Shown in pieces: positions 24,497-28,378 of a stretch of DNA of 28,378 nucleotides (position 1 is the first letter of the stretch; each line of letters opens with the position of its first letter). The position numbers and the translations under genes were made by a program. The DNA comes from a virus, in the IMG/VR virus record IMGVR_UViG_3300025133_000478, positions 1 to 28,378 of that record. The stretch is one strand, 5' to 3'. The notes beneath the pieces are model-generated. The model had not been told where the DNA came from and made no database searches. It saw only the letters and a list, made by a program, of their open reading frames with translations.

Positions 24497-25036
24497 TTAA
24501 AGCTGGTATCCTTCGTTATTAGATTTCTCTATTTCTGTAGGATTAAAGCTTGCGTCAGGTTCATCAGGTCTATAGTCCTTAACCCAGCCTTTATCAACAG
24601 CTGTGAAGAACTTTCTTTTCAGAACTTCATCCTGACCTGCTTTAGCTACTTCATTCCAGTAGGTCCAGCCTGTTTTGCCTGTTTTAGTTTGTCCATATAC
24701 ATACGATAAAGTACAGATATCGCTACCCTGTAGTTCTTCTAGGGCTGAATCAGTAAGCTGATTATTCTCATCTACTGATCTATCCCAGTTAAGACCTGCG
24801 GATTCAACGAGTATCTTTACTTTAGTTGCAGTACCAAAATTCTTTATACTGCCGTCATCGTTTCTATTGAAGAAGCCACCGACTCGCATGGTTGGTTGAA
24901 AGCTTTTACCAATGTCAAGAGTTAATTCAATAGCAATATCGTCTTCTCTTCTTTGCCAAGACTCTTTTACATTATATCTGGCAACCACATCTACTATTTT
25001 AGATGTTCTTGTGAATACGCCTTTATTTTCAGGCAT
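24497..25036 (-). CDS. Probable single-stranded DNA-binding protein
   Basis: This 179-residue protein has a likely OB-type beta core at residues ~10-85 (VVARYNVKESW, DIAIELTLDIG, TMRVGGFFNR, TATKVKILV). Aromatic- and Thr/Gly-rich strands (YVYGQTKTGKTGWTYWNEV) and an acidic, Pro/Asn-rich tail follow. It starts eight bases inside the end of the Sak3-like annealing protein gene, and SSB-like proteins commonly pair with such proteins. The assignment rests on context and strand pattern rather than a signature motif. Confidence 0.55.
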   Translation of the reverse strand: MPENKGVFTRTSKIVDVVARYNVKESWQRREDDIAIELTLDIGKSFQPTMRVGGFFNRNDDGSIKNFGTATKVKILVESAGLNWDRSVDENNQLTDSALEELQGSDICTLSYVYGQTKTGKTGWTYWNEVAKAGQDEVLKRKFFTAVDKGWVKDYRPDEPDASFNPTEIEKSNNEGYQL

Positions 25037-25667
25037 TTATCTTCTCCTTTTTGATTATATCTTTTAGTTTTTCGATTTTCTCTTCAGCCTGTTTTTCAGT
25101 AGGTATACTGGAAATAAACTCTTTTACTTGAGTTGACATTCCAGAACCATTGAATACAGGATCACGAGATAATCGTTCCAGTTTTACGTTTTGATCTATC
25201 GTTATCTTGCCTTTAGCAGTTGACTGACCAGTCACAAGTGTTTCCTTGCGATAGTCTAAGTCCCTTATGTCTTCGTTATACCACAATTCTAATCCAAATC
25301 CTGTAGCCATTGAGACTCCTTTCGCTACACATCTGCGAAAAGTATTCTCTATTTGTACAGAGTTTGGATTGTTTTCTGCTTGCATTCTGAAGTCTCTTAC
25401 TGCGAGATACTCATGATGGATACTTTCGTCTCCATGTTGATCTGAATATCTGAGTTCGATGTGTACTTCAGCTGATCCATCGGGATAAAACTCCACTGGA
25501 TGTTTGATGTAGTGTGCATTTGGGTCTACAGATTTAATCCTTGACCAGCACACTGCCCAAGATAAGTAATCCGCATCGAATTTGCCGTGAGATTTGTTCT
25601 CAACATGCTTACTGTAGTCCATAGGACGCAGTATTTCGAAGGGATGTTTTGGAGTATCATCTACCAT
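25029..25667 (-). CDS. Sak3-like single-strand annealing protein (DUF1071 type)
   Basis: This 212-residue protein pairs complementary DNA strands in phage recombination. The segment DADYLSWAVCWSRIKSVDP (residues ~30-48) and the block RRCVAKGVSMATGFGLELWY (~111-130) match the DUF1071/Sak3 family pattern (YLSWA..W..LK, then R..KA.A...GLGL.LY). The C-terminal ~45 residues are a charged helical tail. The ATG at 25667 has a GAGGAAATAAC site. With the SSB-like and resolvase-like genes it forms a recombination module. Confidence 0.75.
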   Translation of the reverse strand: MVDDTPKHPFEILRPMDYSKHVENKSHGKFDADYLSWAVCWSRIKSVDPNAHYIKHPVEFYPDGSAEVHIELRYSDQHGDESIHHEYLAVRDFRMQAENNPNSVQIENTFRRCVAKGVSMATGFGLELWYNEDIRDLDYRKETLVTGQSTAKGKITIDQNVKLERLSRDPVFNGSGMSTQVKEFISSIPTEKQAEEKIEKLKDIIKKEKINA

Positions 25668-25694
25668 GTTATTTCCTCTTTATTTTAGTAGTGA

Positions 25695-25723
25695 AAGTTA
25701 CAAATTGTACTGTATTTTTTCAA
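25695..25723 (-). promoter_or_regulatory. Possible weak promoter with palindrome before the annealing protein
   Basis: In the 80-base gap, the - strand has TTGAAA (25723-25718) and, 17 bases on, TAACTT (25700-25695), a poor match to a -10 element. The palindrome TACAAATTGTA (25699-25709) overlaps the spacer and could be an operator. The gap is AT-rich, so chance similarity is likely. Confidence 0.2.
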
Positions 25724-25747
25724 TAATAAATACAACAATATGAGAAA

Positions 25748-26518
25748 TTAGGGAGATACGAGCAGTAATCTGTCACCTTCCCTAGCGTGGTAGTTATAGA
25801 TGTCTTGAGCGATCTGCAGATATTGTTTATAGTTCGACTGATCACTTAATTTATAGGTTTGATAACTAAGCTTACTTAAGAACCGATCATGATCGTATTC
25901 AGGTGTAGCAAAACAGTGTAGCATTGCAATAACAAAGCCCCTTCTTTTGTATCCCTGATAATATTTACCGACGCTGGTAATCTTTTCAGCTGTATCTTGT
26001 GCTAATGATAAGTTCTTTATCTTAAATGTTCCATTTCTGAAACGCTCAGATAGATTACCGCTAAACATTTTCTGATTAGTCAGTATTGCCTGTGTCTCAT
26101 TGTGCCCAAAGCCGTATTTACGTTTGAACTCTCTGTATTCAACATAATCGTCATACTCCCTGTCTTTAGTTTCAAGAGCAAGATCACAGTAGCAATGCAT
26201 GAATGCTTCAGCAGTCCAAACCTTCATCAGTTCGTTGATCTTTTGTACATGAGTTAAGCTGAGTCCTTTTATCTGTATAAAGGCTAAAGTCCAGCCTTCT
26301 TCTTTGCAGATCATGTATCTGTGTTGACCGTCAATGATTTGAAGTTTTTCGTTTACCACAATAGGTATTGGGATAAGCATTTCCATCATTGATTTACGCA
26401 ACTTTTCAAGATGCGATTTATTTATATTTCTATTACCAGTTATAAAACTGAATGCTTCATAGTCCCTAGTCTCGTAGATTGTACGGACTTCTGTAGCATC
26501 TAATGGTAGTTTATTCAT
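25748..26518 (-). CDS. ParB/Srx-fold protein (DGQHR motif)
   Basis: This 256-residue protein is read from the ATG at 26518, which has an AAGGA site seven bases upstream; an ATG at 26536 in the same frame has none. The ParB N-terminal (ParB/sulfiredoxin) fold is shown by GNRNINKSHLEKLRKSM (residues ~28-44) and the nucleotide-binding IIDGQHR (61-67). The C-terminal half is helical and includes an element (FGHNETQAILTN) in the place of the ParB helix-turn-helix. Phage ParB-like proteins can be nucleases, CTPase clamps or regulators; which applies here is not clear. It lies between DUF932 and annealing-protein genes. Confidence 0.7.
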   Translation of the reverse strand: MNKLPLDATEVRTIYETRDYEAFSFITGNRNINKSHLEKLRKSMMEMLIPIPIVVNEKLQIIDGQHRYMICKEEGWTLAFIQIKGLSLTHVQKINELMKVWTAEAFMHCYCDLALETKDREYDDYVEYREFKRKYGFGHNETQAILTNQKMFSGNLSERFRNGTFKIKNLSLAQDTAEKITSVGKYYQGYKRRGFVIAMLHCFATPEYDHDRFLSKLSYQTYKLSDQSNYKQYLQIAQDIYNYHAREGDRLLLVSP

Positions 26519-26537
26519 TTTGTTTTCCTTAAACATC

Positions 26538-26596
26538 GGCAGAGAAGGTTGAGCCTATTGACTCGTCGACGGAGCTTCTTCTCTATGTTCTCTGCC
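26538..26596 (-). other. Structured leader between DUF932 and ParB-like genes
   Basis: GGCAGAGAA (26538-26546) and TTCTCTGCC (26588-26596) form a perfect nine-pair stem enclosing 41 bases, which contain the palindrome CGTCGACG (26564-26571). On the - strand the stem ends just before the AAGGA ribosome site of the ParB-like gene and lacks a T tract. That makes it more like a regulatory or stabilising RNA element than a terminator. Confidence 0.4.
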
Positions 26597-26611
26597 AGCC
26601 GTTTACTTAAG

Positions 26612-27628
26612 TTATGCGTATGCTTCCAGTACTTCTTTATCAAGTACAATACGTGATGCATACTTAAATGCATTACGCTTGTATTCAGCAGCCTTACCGA
26701 ACTGTGTATTCTTGATCCAGTTCTTGTAAGTCTTTTGATGATCATAGTATTCAGTTACAGCATTGTAGGCATCCCAAAGTGTTTCTCCTTTGTTGCCTGC
26801 ACCGAACTTAAAGTTCTGCTTTAGCTGTTCGAATACTGGTGTGGCAAAGTCCCTGTGTTCTACACCGAGTTTGTTAGTACCACTCATGCCACGATTACGT
26901 AGAAACGGTATTACGGCTTCAAAGTAAACTTCAGCCTGTTTCTCGTCGATTTTATGATCATGCATCATTCTCATAATGCCATGTGCTTTAGCCCAGTTTG
27001 CATCTGCTTTATCAAGGATTTTACTGACTTCCTTAAGACGTTCACCTACACCAGTTGTATGTTTTATCGAGAATCGCATTGGTTTGTTTCCGTCTAAAGC
27101 CCAATCAAGTGTATTCTTACAGACCACTCTTACATCGGTTGGCTGCAGGAACACTGGTGTGCTGCCGTCATGTGAATTCATAAGTACAGCATACTGCAGT
27201 AGTTTATCGTCGCCTACCATATGGCTGGATGGTTTTTTCGCAAGAATCCATACACGTTTACCGTTATCTATAGCACCTGCAGTTTCTAATGTATAACCCT
27301 TATCAAGTAATACTTTAAATGGTTCAAAAGCATCAGCGTTCTGCAGTACTTCGTATCGTTTTGATACGTTTCCCAATGGATACCAGTTTCCTGTTATGTC
27401 CTTACGTATGGTTACATAATGACCTGTTGGGGTTTTTGCTGTTGGTTGAAATATCCCAAAGTTTGTTTTAGGATTAAAATAAGTTGGTACTTTCTTTACT
27501 TTCCAATCCAAATTACCATGAATTATTGCTTCTTCAATGGTAGGAGGATTAGGTAGTTTAACTCCAAGTTTATGCCAAGGTGTCTCACCTACATAAAACA
27601 TGGTTTCATCAAGCAGTTCGTGTGCCAT
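26612..27628 (-). CDS. DUF932 phage/plasmid-like protein
   Basis: This 338-residue protein is recognisable as the DUF932 (TIGR03299) family from its start (ETMFYVGETPWHKLGVKL) and the central NGKRVWILAKKPSS and VCKNTLDWAL blocks. A later TLWDAYNAVTEYYDHQKT segment is also typical. The length is normal for the family. Such proteins are widespread in phages and plasmids near recombination genes, but no biochemical activity is firmly known. GAAGGAGAACC precedes the ATG at 27628, and the gene overlaps the upstream coiled-coil ORF by 20 bases. Confidence 0.8.
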   Translation of the reverse strand: MAHELLDETMFYVGETPWHKLGVKLPNPPTIEEAIIHGNLDWKVKKVPTYFNPKTNFGIFQPTAKTPTGHYVTIRKDITGNWYPLGNVSKRYEVLQNADAFEPFKVLLDKGYTLETAGAIDNGKRVWILAKKPSSHMVGDDKLLQYAVLMNSHDGSTPVFLQPTDVRVVCKNTLDWALDGNKPMRFSIKHTTGVGERLKEVSKILDKADANWAKAHGIMRMMHDHKIDEKQAEVYFEAVIPFLRNRGMSGTNKLGVEHRDFATPVFEQLKQNFKFGAGNKGETLWDAYNAVTEYYDHQKTYKNWIKNTQFGKAAEYKRNAFKYASRIVLDKEVLEAYA

Positions 27629-27863
27629 GATGGTTCTCCTTCGTTGGTTTTAATGGTGTAAGATTGTCAAATGTTAGTCCTTCATGTTGTATCGTTTTTT
27701 CGTATAACTCAATCTCTTCTTCAATTGCACTCTTTCTGTTTCTACAACAGTTAATCTGTACCAGTACAGTAGATAATGTATCTTGCAATTTGTATTGTAT
27801 ATCAAGAAGGTTTTTTTCTATAAACTCTTCAAGCTGTAACTTGTTTAGTTCATTATTCATCAT
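27609..27863 (-). CDS. Small coiled-coil protein
   Basis: This 84-residue protein is mostly helix with a heptad-like pattern (LEEFIEKNLLDIQYKLQDTL; IEEEIELYEKTIQ). It has a CC pair at the centre and a short polar tail. Two consecutive ATGs (27863 and 27860) overlap the end of the upstream gene, with AAGGG nearby. No family is recognisable. Confidence 0.5.
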   Translation of the reverse strand: MMNNELNKLQLEEFIEKNLLDIQYKLQDTLSTVLVQINCCRNRKSAIEEEIELYEKTIQHEGLTFDNLTPLKPTKENHHGTRTA

Positions 27864-28071
27864 ATGTTTCCCTTAAGTAAATATAGTATTGATCTCTTAG
27901 ATGTGTCTTCCAAGGTTTTTCTACAATGTCTATGACATCGTTTACACCAATAGAATGAATTGCATTTTTTCTATCGGTTCTTGCATACCATCTTAAGAAA
28001 TCTGCAAAGTTATCATGTTCCCAGTAATTGTCTTTGTATGCTTGTTTTATGTACCACATTTCATCCGGCAT
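27853..28071 (-). CDS. Small aromatic-rich protein, function unknown
   Basis: I choose the ATG at 28071, which has AAGGAG seven bases upstream and overlaps the preceding stop by 11 bases, over a longer reading from 28110. The 72-residue product is rich in Trp, Tyr and Asp (MWYIKQAYKDNYWEHDNF) and looks like a compact helical protein. It has no Cys or known motif. Confidence 0.55.
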   Translation of the reverse strand: MPDEMWYIKQAYKDNYWEHDNFADFLRWYARTDRKNAIHSIGVNDVIDIVEKPWKTHLRDQYYIYLRETYDE

Positions 28072-28264
28072 CGTCTTTCTCCTTAAATGTTTCCATCCAA
28101 GCCTCCACAAGTTTTATTGCCATATCTTTATTTATACTAAACTCTTCTATAACATACCTGTGTGCTCCATACATATTAGTTATTCCGCTTTCACGTAATG
28201 AATCTAAGTATGGAAATACTTCTTCAGCTAAGTTGTCAAATATGATGTCATTTTCATTAATCAT
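28061..28264 (-). CDS. Small acidic helical protein, function unknown
   Basis: This 67-residue protein has a TTGGAG site about six bases before the ATG at 28264. It is acidic and probably all helix (DNLAEEVFPYLDSLRESGI; DMAIKLVEAWMETFKEK). It is the first complete gene of the - strand block in this window. No motif is recognised; small acidic early proteins often bind host proteins, but nothing here shows that. Confidence 0.5.
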   Translation of the reverse strand: MINENDIIFDNLAEEVFPYLDSLRESGITNMYGAHRYVIEEFSINKDMAIKLVEAWMETFKEKDDAG

Positions 28265-28267
28265 TTG

Positions 28268-28378
28268 TTACTCCAAATTAAATGGGCGTATCCAGCGTAG
28301 TTCTCTAGATGTATTAGTAGGAATGTGTTTATACTCACGTTTATAGCAGACTTTAACTGCTTCCATACTTTTGCCTTC
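28268..28378 (-). CDS. 3' end of a small basic protein
   Basis: The frame is open from the right edge of the window to TAA at 28268-28270 and gives at least 36 residues, rich in Arg and Lys (VCYKREYKHIPTNTSRELRW). An internal ATG at 28366 could be its start (32 residues), or the gene may continue to the right. It sits two codons from the next gene's ribosome site. Function is unknown. Confidence 0.4.
   Translation of the reverse strand, partial: EGKSMEAVKVCYKREYKHIPTNTSRELRWIRPFNLE

Noticed and set aside
26515-26745. 76-codon basic frame on the - strand across the DUF932 end
   Set aside because: It overlaps the DUF932 gene in another frame and has an Arg-rich composition typical of a shifted reading; the gap is better explained by the hairpin.
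1-28378. Stop-codon reassignment, as in some crAss-like phages
   Set aside because: TAA, TAG (for example 2218-2220 and 18908-18910) and TGA (for example 19138-19140 and the - strand overlaps) all end genes at tight junctions, so the standard code holds.
1-28378. tRNA genes, CRISPR arrays, insertion sequences, integrase or attachment sites
   Set aside because: No cloverleaf-like segment, regularly spaced repeat, transposase or recombinase motif was seen on reading both strands.

Overview
The window is part of an AT-rich, tailed double-stranded DNA phage genome, most likely a short-tailed (podovirus-like) phage of a Gram-negative, perhaps aquatic, host. The host is an inference from overall style; no host marker is present. 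No tRNA, CRISPR, insertion sequence or attachment site was seen. Genes are densely packed, often with TAATG or ATGA start/stop overlaps. TAA, TAG and TGA all end genes at such tight junctions, so the standard code is used.

Layout: positions 1-20400 are all on the + strand and form the late (virion and lysis) block. The order is: the end of an unidentified gene; a HeH-domain protein and a small structural-type protein; several very small ORFs; a lysis module of small membrane/coiled-coil proteins followed by an M15-type L,D-endopeptidase; a tail nozzle/propeller protein; a tail fibre with a C1q-like tip; a run of Gly-rich putative ejection proteins; one giant protein of 2789 residues; an HEMGH zinc metalloprotease; more small virion-type proteins; and a zinc-ribbon metallophosphoesterase. 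A bidirectional hairpin terminator at 20388-20413 closes this block. Positions 20414-28378 are all on the - strand and form the replication/recombination and accessory (probably early) block. In transcription order it holds small ORFs, a DUF932 protein, a ParB-like protein, a Sak3-like single-strand annealing protein, an SSB-like protein, a strong hairpin terminator, an AEP primase-helicase, a PDDEXK resolvase-like nuclease, and a chain of translationally coupled small membrane or zinc-binding proteins.

The main discovery candidate is inside the giant protein at 9181-17550. Residues ~720-1330 carry, in the right order, the signature elements of a single-chain two-barrel (double-psi beta-barrel) RNA polymerase. 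These are a Lys-containing barrel region, an NP...S..M...Q.L block like that of bacterial beta, an R-x-P followed by a G-x-A-I-x-x-H-P segment and a D-x-D-x-D-x-M-x-V metal loop like that of beta-prime, and then downstream NLG...N and AD...K blocks. The gene lies among putative ejected proteins and shares an N-terminal leader with the neighbouring gene at 8383. I infer that this is a virion-packaged RNA polymerase injected with the DNA. That would be analogous in role to N4 vRNAP and in fold to crAss-like phage gp66 and YonO. In this model it would transcribe the early - strand block, while the neighbouring Gly-zipper proteins and metalloprotease help it cross the envelope.

Terminase, portal, major capsid protein and DNA polymerase are not recognisable here and presumably lie outside the window.
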